Of a stretch of DNA of 64,000 nucleotides, positions 11,600 through 23,399 are shown in pieces. The position numbers were made by a program, and so were the translations under genes. The notes beneath the pieces were generated by a model. The model was not told the origin of the DNA, ran no database searches, and was given only the letters and a program-made list of their open reading frames with translations. This stretch comes from Conoideocrella luteorostrata (taxonomy: Eukaryota > Ascomycota > Sordariomycetes > Hypocreales > Clavicipitaceae): positions 203,221-267,220 of the forward strand of contig JASWJB010000021.1 in NCBI GenBank assembly GCA_032433595.1, given 5' to 3'. Every line of letters begins with the position of its first letter. Positions within the stretch are counted from its first letter, which is position 1.

Positions 11600-13540
11600 A
11601 TAGCTAAACTGTAAATATAGTAATGTTTTCTTAGTACATTCCTTTATTAGTTATAGATTTTGCCGGTTAGCAAAACAGCTTTAATTTTATGTCTAACGCA
11701 ATAGCTATGTATATATACTTGGTATATAGGTTAATCTACCCTTAGATTTTCTCTAGCGGGCATCTATTTTATGCTCAGGGACTAATTCGTCTAGTTTTAT
11801 TAATTTGCGAGACTATATTATCTATGTGCCAAGTCGCACTTAAAGTTATAACTAGGAGTGTGAATTCTTATAGGCATTAGTATTTAAGGAAATTTTTATC
11901 ACAGAATAAGAACTATATTAATAAATATAGTATTTAATTAAGTCTAACAGTACTTATTAATGGGTCTAAGGAAAATATGTTTATTTGCTTACACTTATAG
12001 CCATAAGCCCCTCCTCTGCTTTGCAGGAAATAATAAAAGAAGACAGCTATTCTTAGCTATATAGGTCGTGAAAGCGCTAAAAATTACCCAAATAAAAGTA
12101 CTCTTTTAGCTTGAACCCTTAATGTTTCTGCACACGTGAGTGATTAGGCTGCTCTTAGGTATTTAAGAACTTATAATTCTGTGTTTTAGCTGTACTTAGT
12201 ATTTATATAATTATAAATACTTAGGAAAAAATATTATATTTACTTAATAGCATTTCAATTTCTAGAGATAAGAAGTATAGTAACAAGATACTATCTATTC
12301 ACCAGCCTTCTTGCTATAGTGTTTGCTAGTTCCAGAAACCCTAGAAACATTATAGATAGTTGTTTTCCTTCGCTAGACTACTATACAAACGCAACCTTCT
12401 TGACGACAACCGTAATACCCTAATTTTGTGACTAACTAGAGCAAGAACAAGTAAGCCTAAATATTTCTACAGACAAAGTTATATAATACACTTAAGGGGG
12501 TATCTTATACACCCTCGCTATTACAAATATAATCTGGGAGGTCCCTGTAACTCCTGTACAAAAGGATAATATAAGCTTTGCAAAATGCCAAAAAAGTCTA
12601 TAGGTAGATTGGATTAATTGTAAGTTTACCCTATTAAATTCTTTAAACATTCTAACTAGAGCTTTAGGTTTAAGAGATACGCGTAAATTCCTAGCTAGGG
12701 GAATCCTTTACTCACGAGGGCTAAGGTGGTTCATACGGGCGACTAGCTAAAGAGAACTAAACAACATTAGTATTTGCCGATAATAATCTAACATATCAAA
12801 GTGGCATCTTGAGAAAAAAGCCTCGTTTTTCCCTCTTTATGTTCCAAATTTAGCCAAAACGAGTCCTTGGTACTGCGACAGCACATAAGTCCATCTTATA
12901 CAGCTAAAAAAAAAGCCCTATCGCTCCTACATTATTGCCCTCAAAAACATAGGTAGTGGCGAGTGCCTTAAAGTATACGGAGATAAATTATACTCTCGTT
13001 TAGTTTATTATTATAACTCAGTCTTCTATAATTTGCGAAACTAAAAGGTAGCACGTTAGTTCTTAACACTGTAGGGGTGCAACCTATTAATAGAACCTTC
13101 TTTATTATAATAGTAATATTACTAGAGATCAAATATTAAAGATCATGGTAAAAGAGGAAGCTGTTTTTTTGCAATTTATATAACTCACAAATTAATGTAT
13201 TACTGATCACATCACCGTACTTTTATGACTTTAGAGCTCTGGTTTTGGATAAATCAAAAACAAACAGCAAAAAATGGCGTTTAGATCCAGGGTATGTAAT
13301 CTCATATTATGCTACAGCATAAAACCATAGCTAAAGACAGACAATGCTATTAGCACTAGTCCTTACTATGCACTCTTAAATAAACGCAAGAGAAGCTAGC
13401 TTTAATGCCTAGAGGGTAAAAATAATCTTTCTAGTCTTTTGTGTTATTTATCTTAAAAGTCTTGCCTTAACATAGCTAACTATATTGAACCCTAAACTAG
13501 TTAGATAGGCAACCAAGAGTCTGTCAGATTAGCACCGTTC
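11600..13540. other. AT-rich decayed DNA, nothing recognised
   Basis: No frame of note, no repeat boundary and no RNA gene found on either strand. Confidence 0.4.
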
Positions 13541-13559
13541 GAATACTTTTGCTTCTTTT

Positions 13560-14690
13560 GTTTATTTTTTAACGTGTATTAAGAGAATAAGCACAAGGAG
13601 GCTAATAAACGGCTAGATAAGGATAATCTAATTAATTTTTACGAAGAAGAACTTAAGAATAACCCTAGCTTATGCGATAAGCAAGCTTCTAATTTGTTAG
13701 AATATAAGTGGATAAATATGCGCGCTTCTAGGGATATTATAGCTAAATACTAACTCCGCGCCACCTACACTAACCCGGACAACTTTAGAATATATATTTA
13801 TAGCGATTTTTATGGGTATAGACTCCAGGAGCTAGTTAAGAACTTGGTATATTTAAATATCTCCTTACTATTACGGTTAGATCCTAACCTCTGTAAAGCT
13901 TATAGCATTTAATAAACAGTTTAGGAAGAGAGATTAAGACAAGGTAAACCTTAGACAGATATAGGCTATTGTGGCTAGAATAGCGCATTAGCTAAATGAA
14001 GATAAATTTAGGCCTTAGGTTGGTACGTAAACTTTAATAGCCTTGCCATCGCCGCTGACCACTGAACAGGCTATGAGGATAGTGAACGTGTACAGCAGAC
14101 CGCTAGTCTTATTAGCTGCTCGTTACTTAGTTCCCTTAACAAGCTAGACCTAGCAGGAATACTTAGAGCTAACTCGGAGATTAAAGACCTAGGTTTAGTC
14201 CTGTTAATATACCTTGAGTGGGCACACACACTCATACGCTATGGCATCGATAACGAAGACTTCGAGTGGCGCAAAGAGACTGTCGCCTATGCAAGGAAGG
14301 CTAATATTAATCTCAAAGCTATGGGGTGCTACAGCGTTAGGGAGAAGATTAACGCCTTAGAACGAGAGCATAGGGTTATTGCGCCCTTGGAAGGAGTTAC
14401 AGGAACTAATAGATGGGCTTAGACAGATAGTGTACGTCCTCCTAGGTTATGGCCACTAAGGTATATTATATCGCTAATAAGAACGGTAAATAGTTTAGGA
14501 AGTTAAGAAGCCGTGGAGGGCAGAGATTTAACATTCTCAGAATATCGCGCTAGGAGCAAGCTAGTTATGCGTTCAACGGAGAAGATCTATTAAAGGACTT
14601 TACGGTGAAAGAGCTCCGCGACGGTCTCATTATAGCGGACTAGGGGCACAGCAAAAATAAAGAACAATAAAAACAGAAAGAAGAGTGTCA
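13560..14690 (+). pseudogene. Unidentified decayed gene(s)
   Basis: Plus-strand frames stay readable through RIP-type stops: NLINFYEEELKNNPSLCDKQ and DNFRIYIYSDFYGYRLQELV (about 13610-13830), then, in another frame, DLGLVLLIYLEWAHTLIRYG and NINLKAMGCYSVREKINALE (about 14180-14350), then MATKVYYIANKNGK and FTVKELRDGLIIAD (about 14450-14640). The shifts between blocks may be introns or indels. I recognise no domain. Confidence 0.4.
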
Positions 14691-15309
14691 TACTTTGTTT
14701 CGTGCTATTGGAATAAGCTCAAGTCTAGCTTTGAAGATTAAGATCGCACATGGTTCAAAAGACTAGAGGTGGAAAACTACAGAACCATGTAGGCTTTCAT
14801 TATGAATCTGTACGCGTGTATTACAGGATAACAAGTATAAAGAAATGCTGTTCTGCGTGAATAAATTTCGTAGCCAGTAGGTTTATGCTTAGCAAGTGCT
14901 CTGTTATAGTAACATATTTTATAACATTATGTACTTCGGCTTATACCCACTAACCATGGCAACATCACGCTTTAGCATTATAAACAGCAGCATTAGCGAT
15001 CTTGTTTTACAGTAGAGTTGTATTTAAGCATTTATCAATGTACTAGCTATGTGACCTAACACTAAGCACTTACCCTATCCCTGAACCTTCGCTAATTGCT
15101 TTGACTATGTTATGAACCAGAGCCTAGAGTATACTATCCCTGTTTAGCCACCCCTCCCCCGCTGGCCCTTGCCTAAAAAGCAAAGCCAGAGCCCGCTCTA
15201 AATATTATAATATATACAGAGTAACATGGGATAGGGACCACCCTAGCTACGGACTAACCCCGCCTGGATTGTAGGCCTTTGCACAAAGATACCTACACTC
15301 TCTTAGTGC

Positions 15310-15780
15310 CCCTATTATCTACCAACAGCATTGTTACCTGATCCTGTGGTTCGTGAGGTTCTTCCGCGCCACTCGTGATGGTTCTTAACCTTTGTCCTAG
15401 ATTATGTATTTTTGGCAACAGCGATTTAAGCTTTGCAAGGCAGCGCTGTAAGTAATCGTTTTCCTGTCGTAAGGCTCTGTTCTGCTGCGTTAGATCTTCT
15501 ACGTAACACCTTATCTGGCTTGCTATTAACTGATCTATCCTTATTGATGTGAAGCTAGAAGACTTCCTAGCTTAAAGAGCTTGGGTTGTTCTCCTTGTCG
15601 CGGCGGTACTGCCGCCTATGGATTGAACCGCTAAGTCATTATTTGTTGGGGGTGGCGGTCCACCCGTCGCCGTCTAATTGGCTATAGCTAGGCGGCTGCC
15701 CACGCTAGAGTGGCCATCGGGGGTGGTAGATTGGCGGCCATATTTTGACTAGCGGAGCTTTTTCCACATTTCCGAGGGCT
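15310..15780 (-). pseudogene. Decayed coiled-coil protein fragment
   Basis: The minus strand reads SEMWKKLR, a Pro/Thr/Ser-rich linker (GGPPPPTNNDLAVQSIGGS), then a coiled coil: IDQLIASQIRCYVEDLTQQN, QENDYLQRCLAKLKSLLPKI. Only four RIP-type stops occur in about 150 codons. It could be a gag-like or regulatory protein fragment; the family is not identified. Confidence 0.4.
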
Positions 15781-15799
15781 CTTGGTTTCTGTTAATGTT

Positions 15800-16619
15800 T
15801 AACTGCTTGCTTTTGATTAGAACCTAGCGTGCCACTCTTAATTTACGTTGCTGTTACTGTGGTATTTTAAAGAATTAGTTAAAATCCTAAACCTCGCAAG
15901 GAAGAATAGCGTCTGGCGAAATTCTCCGAATTAACTAGTGAAAGTAAGCAGTACTGAGGGTGGCAGAAAGTGGTGGTCTGCAGCATAGGTGGGTATCCTT
16001 CAGTAACGCTTTGTGCGCAAAAACTAGCTAAGGTTAATAAGGGCTAGCTAGACACCCCACGCCCCCCCTGGAGCATAGAAACTGGTGCTACAAAGCCTGG
16101 CGAACAACGACCCTCCCTTATCCTTAACGATGACCATGCTCGAGTCGCCTCCAGGGATTAGGGGTAACTCCTCGTAGCATGCGGAGTACTCTGTATTCCG
16201 CATGTACGCTTAACACTATGCCCTTGCTACGTTTTATCCAGAAGGGTTAGCACCTTGCTTTGCTATGGCTATGCTGTTAGTTATAGGCGTTATAGTAAAT
16301 AAGCTAGGGGTAAGCGGAACATTAATGCTCCCCTTCGCGCCTCGTCTGGAACTAAGATAAGTTAGGAAGCAGGGGCGCGTGTTGTGCGAGCTATAAAGGA
16401 AATGCGTTGCCTCTCATTCCACACACCGGAGCAGATCTTATTATAACTAGGAGACTCTACGTTTACACGGGGCTGCTGCACTATTCTTCTGTTCGTAATT
16501 GCTACTATTAATACCATCTACTTAGGTGTAGGATTTGGCATCCGGGACGCTACGAAAAGCCATTCTGCTAGAACTAAACCTACAGCAACGCCTTTGGTCA
16601 CGGCTGCAACGTCGAGTGC
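15800..16619. other. Gene-free stretch
   Basis: Composition is closer to normal than in the flanking RIP-mutated DNA. I see no gene or repeat that I can name. Confidence 0.35.
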
Positions 16620-16863
16620 TGTTTGAATAGATGAGAGGTTCAAATCGATCTGCATTGATGGGAGGAGCTGTGTTACAGTGATGAGGGAGGGAGGAATTCC
16701 TCGTCTGACAGCCCTATCCAAATCCCCCTATAAATACCCCTACAATCTAAGACACGCCTGTCCTGGATTCTTGCCTTAGGCCTAGAGATCACCTATCCTT
16801 TCTCTTATAGCCCGTGTATCCACATATCCGCTCCACACACACACACACACGTGTAATCTAACA
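16620..16863 (-). mobile_element. Solo LTR, family B, minus orientation
   Basis: Read on the minus strand it begins TGTTAGATTACAC, carries GGGGTATTTATAGGGGGATT (TATA-like) and ends CTATTCAAACA, about 244 bp. It is flanked by a near-perfect 5-bp duplication (AGTGC on the left, ACTGC on the right). It faces a second copy 17 bp away. Confidence 0.85.
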
Positions 16864-16880
16864 ACTGCAACTAGTTGAAC

Positions 16881-17099
16881 TGTTGGATTACACTTGTGTG
16901 TATACACGGGCAGTGAGAGAAAGGTACGTGGCCTCTGTGGGTCTTAGGTAAAAATTCAGGACAGGCGTGTCTTAGATTGTAGGGGTATTTATAGGGGGAT
17001 TTGGATAGGGCTGTCAGGCGAGGAATTCCTCCCTCCCTCATCACTGTAACACAGCTCTTCCTATTAATGCAGATCAATTTGAACCATCGATTCAAAACA
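16881..17099 (+). mobile_element. Solo LTR, family B, plus orientation
   Basis: It runs from TGTTGGATTACAC to TTCAAAACA (219 bp) and is the inverted counterpart of the LTR at 16620-16863. It has its own flanking duplication (TGAAC / TGAAT), so it is a separate insertion, not one arm of a single hairpin element. A third, interrupted copy is at 31940-32716. Confidence 0.85.
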
Positions 17100-17500
17100 T
17101 GAATATTCCGCATTTCGGTCCGCAGCGCGCTGCCAGACAACCCGGAAGCACAATCGCCTCAAGAAATTAGAGGAATTTTTTCGGATTAGAAAGAGCTCGA
17201 TCTGACAGTAAACTTCATTAAACACTATGTTAAATATATAAGGCGGCAAAAATATCGTGGGCGTGGAAGGAGACACCTTATTGAATTATAATTCTAATTT
17301 TTAAGACTTTTCCATGTAATAAGTTAAAACTTATTAAAAATCGTGTCTGGCGCTTGGAAAGAGGTATTAATGTAAAATGACTCACATTTACAATTGACTA
17401 AGACAACAAATATGGTTCTAATTGGAGCGACGCCTAATGTCCGGATGCCTGATGCGCGAAGGCACAGTAGCATTTTGGTCAGAGTGTACAATTGAAGGTA

Positions 17501-17817
17501 CAGTGCAGTCTAGGTTCAGCACCCACTAAAGCCCTTACTAGTATGTTAGTGTTGGAATGCCGCCAAGCAGCATCGGGCCCGTCACGTGGTCACCTTCAAG
17601 CCCCGATATTTATACGGCGATATCGTGCCTTCCACTATGACTTCTTTTCTTCGTCTTAGATAGACACAGACAATTATTAATATATTCCCTTTGAAGCCGA
17701 TGATCTAGATCATTGCACAACCCTGTGCAACCCACAGTTAAGGTGCATTGAAGGCTTAGTTGTCCCGCACTAAGAGTTCAGATGCTAACAAGCGGACGCT
17801 GAATCTGGACAGCCTTG
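17501..17817. mobile_element. TA-flanked MITE, interrupted by a solo LTR
   Basis: The left terminal repeat begins CAGTGCAGTCTAGGTTCAGC after a TA. The right end, read inversely, begins CAAGGCTGTCCAGATTCAGC and is followed by TA. Without the LTR inserted at 17550-17736 the element is about 125 bp, like the copies at 21918, 34086 and 37147. TIRs plus TA duplication suggest mobilisation by a Tc1/mariner-type transposase. No coding capacity. Confidence 0.85.
17550..17736 (+). mobile_element. Solo LTR, family A, nested in a MITE
   Basis: It starts TGTTGGAATGCC and ends CAACCCACA (187 bp), with TATTTATACGG as a TATA-like site. It is flanked by GTTAG and GTTAA, a 5-bp target duplication with one G-to-A change. 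A second copy lies at 27819-28019. The TGTTGGAAT start is reminiscent of Ty1/copia-type LTRs. Confidence 0.9.
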
Positions 17818-17819
17818 TA

Positions 17820-18940
17820 TGGGAGGATTAAATAGATGAAAATCCAACATCTATCCTTGTTATTAAGGTCCAAGCTACAAGACTTATTAATAAAACATGT
17901 ATATATTATTTACAGATTTTATACTATGTAAGACGTATTGCGACGGATGAAAGGCAACGTTCCTTTTGAACTACATGTGCCCTTCTGATTAGTCTTTGAA
18001 TATGTATAGAAAAGCGATAAAGTCTAATTTTAGCGCGGCTATCTAAACAGTCTATGCATGGCCATAATAGCTTGAAGCCTAAGAGATTATAAACCAATAA
18101 TGGCGTAATCGCTCGCTTTAAGCTGGGACTTGTATGTATAGTACAGTGTCAGTGGCGATTATTACTATAGAGGCAAAACGTAGCCTAAACCGGCATAAGT
18201 ACGGATTTTTTTTCGGTGGGTTACAGAAGGATCCAGATTCAACGCCCCCGTAGATATTACTGTAATTTCGAAAGCTCATAACTACAAATTCCTAATAGCA
18301 AGAAGTACAGCTAGCTAGCTTAAAATTAGCCAAACGCTGTGGGTAGGTGGGGTTAACCAGTGGTTAGCCCAGCGCTCTAAAAACTATCCTCTAAAAGTGG
18401 CGTCGCTGCCTCTATAAATAGACGCACATTTTGCTATAAACCTATACTTTTGTTGTAAAGGTTAGCTCTCTACAGAGTAAGTGGGGAAGCAACCTTTAGG
18501 GGGTTTAAAATTGCAGTGAAATGTCCCACCGCTTAGTGGACCCGCCTAATATTTTGTAAGTAATTAGTGGTTGCTGAACCTAGACTGCTTTGTACAGCAA
18601 CTAGATGAAATACACAGATAAAATACAGGCTATCGTGACAGATAGTAATATTATAGCAATAAGCCCCTCTTCCTTGCTAAGCTTATAAATACATTATCTT
18701 AATATTTCCCGTTAATTGCGTTCTATCCGCAGTCGCGTAATTGTTATATTTGTTCTACACTCCTATATAATTTTCTTAAGGTTTTGGCTTTTAATATACC
18801 TGCAGGTCAAACCATGGAATGCGACACTTATAAGTGTAAATACATGCTAATATAGTGAGAATAAAGCTAATGGTATGGTAGGTGGCCGCTGCATGCTAAC
18901 ATACTTGACACCTTTTGCTAGAATAATCCTGCGCGCTTTT
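17820..18940. other. AT-rich decayed DNA, nothing recognised
   Basis: No readable protein relic or element boundary identified. Confidence 0.35.
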
Positions 18941-19834
18941 GCTATTTTATTATAGATACTAGCAGTTATTGCTTCTATAACGCAGGCATGGGGTTTTAAT
19001 TGGCTTCCGGCGACGATTTTCACTATAAACGCGACTATTGTGTAAGTCTTTTGGTTTAACTTATTATGCTATGCTATTACAAGCTCAGAGACTTACGAAA
19101 TATTAGGTTCTTAATATTCGCCCTACAAGTTGGCTTTATGTGTTTTATGTCTTTTATATTAGCGCGGCTAATAGCTATTGCTCCGGCTATTAACGTTTAT
19201 TTCTTAATAAACAACTTACTTTATGCTATTGCTGCGGTTCTTATTACCTATCGCGAATTCTGGTTTACGGAAGTGGTTTTGATAATTAACTTCTTTAATC
19301 TTCTTACGCTATACTGTAGTCACATAGGCGGGTTAAGACTGGTTTATCTTAGTGTTGTGACTGGTCCCCTTTCCTGGGTGATTATCGCTATTTACTAGAA
19401 CGTATCTATAATAATTCCTTGGCTAGATAGCTTTGCTGTAAATATACTTAGCAATATTTCTATCTAGAGTATTTTTGGAGCTAGTCTTTTTCACGTAGTT
19501 AAGTATAATGTATAATTGCACTAATCTATTTATTAGAATGTACTACGCTAATAAGTTATAGGACTACGCTATAGCTATCTTTCTTTCTATACTTTCTAGT
19601 GCGATTAGAACGGGACAGTATTAGTTACTAATTACCGAGGAAGCTTCTGAGGATTCGATGCCCCTAGTAATAGTTTTAGTATAGTGTAGCTTTGCTTTTG
19701 TTATTATAGCAGCATTATGTGTATTGTCTATCGCGATGTTTATTATTAAACTCTTACACAGAAAGCCTAATGTGTCCGAAAATAACAGTCCTAACGTTGA
19801 AAAGTTAAATGTGGCTCCACATCTTGAGAACTAA
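18940..19834 (+). pseudogene. DUF1774-family membrane protein, RIP-degraded
   Basis: The plus-strand frame contains a 110-codon open piece starting at 19066 and continues through RIP-type stops to a terminator at about 19831. The order of readable blocks (VYFLINNLLYAIAAVLITYR, FWFTEVVLIINFFNLLTLYC, LSVVTGPLSWVIIAIY, FAVNILSNISI, IFGASLF) matches my recollection of the fungal DUF1774 integral membrane proteins, with at least six hydrophobic segments. Stops fall where Trp or Gln is expected. The function of the family is unknown. It is a dead duplicate or a relic of a former gene. Confidence 0.7.
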
Positions 19835-20199
19835 ACACAGTCGTGGAAAAAAGCAGTGTCTCTAGGTTCTTAGGCATTAAATTTAAAGTGTGCTGTTGAG
19901 GAAGTTAATAAAGCTGTTTGCTTTTAAATTATTGAATCCATGCATACTATTAGTTCATAGTATAATTTTAGAGTATTATTATATCTTGAATAGTAGACTA
20001 AAGTTTTGTAATATACCTTAAAACAACTTACTATGCTGTTCTCTTGTGACACAACTTCTTTATAGTGTAGTTTATGAGCTCTATGATTGATTTATTCAAT
20101 AGCATTAGCTCTTGAATTTCAGGTAATTAGATGGAAAATTAGACTTATAAATATATTCTGACTAGCTACTTACTATAGCTCTTGTTATTATATAGCTAA

Positions 20200-20920
20200 A
20201 TCACGGCGCCGTGACATATCTATTAAGGCAGGAGTGCTGTAATTTTGGTCAAGATTTCTACTATTTACCTTTTGTAAAATCCCTAAACTAAGGAGGAATC
20301 TTGCTGTTATAGAACATAATTACGTAATTAAATCCGGGAACTGTGACAAAAGCAAAGCCTCCTTTAGTCTTAGGTTTATTTTTTTAAATACTTTTAGGGT
20401 AAATAGCTATTTTATATTCTGTCCCGCTAGTAGCCTAAGAGAGGTCCTATGATCTAATAATATGCGGTGAAAGTATATAGCTTATGTTTAGTGTAAAGTT
20501 TTTTATCTGGATCTTGCATTTATTAGCCCCTTTTTCCTTTAGAAAACTAGGATTTATAATATTATTATAGAAAGAAGGATTCTTACATGCCTTAGCTATT
20601 TTTTTTTTGTCTCTAGCTAGGCATAAGTAGCGATACAATCTCTTTTTGTCTTAAAAGAACATTACTAGCGTTAAATCTTTCTCTAGAACGCTCTTAATCT
20701 AGTCACTATTAAGCATATACTATGGGTTTAGTTCTTTTGTTTTTACATTATCCACTAAATTAAAAATCTTAGAGTAGGTGCGGAGGAAATTGCAACGGGA
20801 GTTTAGCAACAGAAAGCTAGTAATCTTATTGATTACTAATGCTGGCAGGTTCTGTAATTTTGTTATTTCCTGTAATTTACGTAGCTATTTACACTCTCTT
20901 TTGGAAGACCTAGTAGGAGT
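20200..20920 (-). pseudogene. F-box protein relic
   Basis: The minus strand reads LQNLPALVINKITSFLLLNS followed by CNFLRTYSKIFN near 20870-20770, a recognisable F-box (LPxLVxxxIxxFL..xxxxxLRxxSKxF). The frame continues with LYRYLCLARDKKKIAKACKN and KCKIQIKNFTLNISYILSPH before fading. F-box proteins recruit substrates to SCF ubiquitin ligases. The stops present mean it cannot be functional. Confidence 0.5.
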
Positions 20921-21020
20921 CTAGTAACTTTATATTTATAAGTAAACCCTAAGACTACTTACCCCTACTTAACTTCTTCTTGTTATGCTAGAAGCCAGAA
21001 GTTGCCAAAGAAGCTATTTT

Positions 21021-21338
21021 TGTTAAGATTAGAAAAGCTCCTTCGGAAATAACCGAGGCCTTGAATTAGCTAGATTCGTACTATAGTGGATAGAAGCAAG
21101 TGGCACAATGCCAAGGAATGTAGGCCTAAGGCTACTAAGTTCAAGGGACTGTTCCAGCTGCTAAAGGCTTATGTAGCAGGATCATAGTGCTCTTCAGAAG
21201 AGGCGTTATTATCGTTGTCAGAAGTTATCACCTTTTAGTTTCTCTATCAAATCCATTCAATTGAATCCCACTATTCCTGCCGATTGCTACTGTTGCAAAT
21301 TGCTTCCTTTCACCTATGTACAGGCACATAACGCAACA
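21021..21338 (+). mobile_element. Solo LTR, family C, copy 1
   Basis: It begins TGTTAAGATTAGAAAAGC and ends GGCACATAACGCAACA (318 bp), flanked by ATTTT and GTTTT (5-bp duplication with one change). The second copy at 32078-32402 shares TTAGCTAGATTCGTAC, CAAGGAATGTAGGCCTAAGG and TCCTGCCGATTGC. This copy has more C-to-T/G-to-A changes and is probably the older or more heavily RIP-mutated. Confidence 0.85.
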
Positions 21339-21589
21339 GTTTTATGCGGTTATAATATAACTAATCTTATTCCGATGCACAAGATGGAGAGAACAGAGAA
21401 CAAAAATGTATTAGAGCAGCAATAACATAACACAAGAGGGAAGCCTTTTATACTTCCTGGGAGGAAAAGGACCAACGGACGGAGCAAAATGGAGCCTGAA
21501 CTCAAAGGCAGTATAGGTAGCTATCCGCTATACGCTGGCTACAAGTCGTCTTGACAACAAGTAGACGATACGACTATGACAACTATCTA

Positions 21590-21840
21590 TGACTAAGCGA
21601 TTGTCTTGACCCTATCACAACCTTATGTTATACATAACAGATACCGCTTTAGTTGCCAAAAATAGGATGCTAAACACTTAGGGAACAGGCCCCGAGCTAG
21701 TTTGTTTGGAGAACCACTAGACGGGGGAGGCTATCGCAGAAGAAAATAAATAGCAAAGAGCAGAAATTAGACAACATAGGCACATAGGCTCTAGTAAAAC
21801 ATAACTAAACTAGAAACTGTAAGTGTATAAGTTAGTAATT
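21590..21840. mobile_element. Partial, inverted copy of the 6.6-kb TIR element
   Basis: In inverse orientation it shares ACTAGCTCGGGGC, a TTTAG(T/C)ATC block, and GGCAACTAAAGCGGTATCTG with the centre of the element at 6563-7122, plus a CACATAGGCTCTAGTAAAAC arm. The outer ends of the TIRs are missing or mutated beyond recognition. Confidence 0.55.
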
Positions 21841-21917
21841 ATATAGTGGACGCTAAACCTAAACTCCACTGTAATATTTTCCTTGCTACACTATATTACT
21901 TACTAATGTACGCTGTA

Positions 21918-22044
21918 TAGCTCTGTCTAAGTTCAGCGTCCGCTAAAGGATTACTAATTTGTTAAGATGTGTTAGGTTGTTTAGTGGTGCCCTGCACTAG
22001 TATTATAAAAGTAAATTCGCGGACGCTAAACTTAAACGGTTCTA
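21918..22044. mobile_element. TA-flanked MITE, copy 2
   Basis: 127 bp with inverted ends (left TAGCTCTGTCTAAGTTCAGC, right inverse TAGAACCGTTTAAGTTTAGC), between TA dinucleotides, with the GTCCGCTAAA inner border of the family. Just left of it, at 21845-21871, lies an orphan right-hand TIR ending CACTG before TA, a remnant of another copy. Confidence 0.75.
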
Positions 22045-22049
22045 TAATA

Positions 22050-22985
22050 CAAATTAAAACCACGAATAATTAATGCAAGTTAGCGCAGCGTTCACTTTAT
22101 AATTATAACCAGTCCCCTTTGAGCTGCTATAGCGAAAGTATTAGTAACTTTGTTCTAGCACTAGTTTTAACCTAAGTTCTTACTTAATTAGCTAAAAACG
22201 TCTTAAATTCTAATCTTTATAGAAACCGTTAGCTATAAAGTCAAGACACTTTAACTTCCTTCTTTCCCCAAGGGTAGGTATACAACGCTAGTCTGTTGGT
22301 CACATTTATTTCTTAATAGCGGATTTCCCTAAAGCATAACTATGTAGAGGAGCTGTGATTCATTGTCCTTGGTCTTCCATGGTTTATTTAGTAGACATAC
22401 TTTACACAATTCAAACATTTGTAGGCGTGTTCTATGGTGTGCTAGCTAAAGCTCGAGATAGCTTTGGTTAGCCTCTGGGTTCCGTTAGACTACTCTGGGC
22501 GCTTAACAATGGTTCTAGATTAACTATTTAGCATAATATTTGACAACTGCCCTAGGCTAATAATTAATCTAAGTCTAATATCGAGCGAGTTGTTGGTCAC
22601 TACGAAGCTAAAAATGGTGACGTTTATTTCGCTATTCTATAGAAAGACTACATTTGTCTAACTTAGGAGCTAGAAAAAAGCTTAGGTGCTAGTAATCTTA
22701 TTACTTCTTATTATCTTCGCTTGTGTCAATAAGACTAACTATAGGTTATGCTTAAATATAAAGACGCTTACTTTTAACGTCTACTGAGCGTTAAATTCTT
22801 AGATATCCTCTTTATGAATATTGAAATGCTTCTAACATATAGCTAAGAAATTACGTTTTTTAATTATTAGACTACACTAACTAGAAAATAAATTAAAGAA
22901 ATTTAATAAGTGTATAGTAAATTAGGAAATCTAGCTATTTTAGTCTTCTTAATAGTTTATTAGCATTGCAAATTCCTTAAGTAGC
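22050..22985. other. AT-rich decayed DNA, nothing recognised
   Basis: No protein relic or element boundary could be identified on either strand. Confidence 0.35.
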
Positions 22986-23129
22986 TTACACTCTTGTTTA
23001 ACTAGATTCTTGTATTTGCATTATTACTATTAAGATTAGTAATATAAAACTTCTCTGCTATAACTACTTGAAGCATAAGTTAGGGGCTGACACTTGGTTA
23101 AACTACACTCTTGCGAGGAAAATGCTCTT

Positions 23130-23370
23130 TATAATTATCTACAATGTCTGTGAAATTGCCAGATCGCAGAGCTAGTCTAGTATCTGCTGCAATTCTATAA
23201 TCTTACTTTCTATACCACGTAACTGGTTGTCTAGGTCTCGCTCCTGTCTTAGTTTTACATTAATTCTCTTCTAAATCGCTTTTCTATTACTTTTGAGCGC
23301 CTAAAGCGTCATAGAACAATCTTCTACCTTGACCACCTTTAGTGCCTTATGGAATATTGGTTTAAAGCTT
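23130..23370 (-). pseudogene. Decayed coiled-coil protein fragment
   Basis: The minus strand reads KALKVVKVEDCSMTL, then INVKLRQERDLDNQLRGIES and KIIELQQILD, an Arg/Glu/Leu-rich coiled coil, through RIP-type stops. No family recognised. Confidence 0.4.
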
Positions 23371-23399
23371 GTCTTTGCACCTTTGGATATTTAATAATG

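Noticed and set aside
16518..17276. Minus-strand open frames of 67-89 codons
   Set aside because: They lie inside or across the two solo LTRs (ILTVTQLL/PLSKSPYKYP-like sequence in both copies) and are fortuitous.
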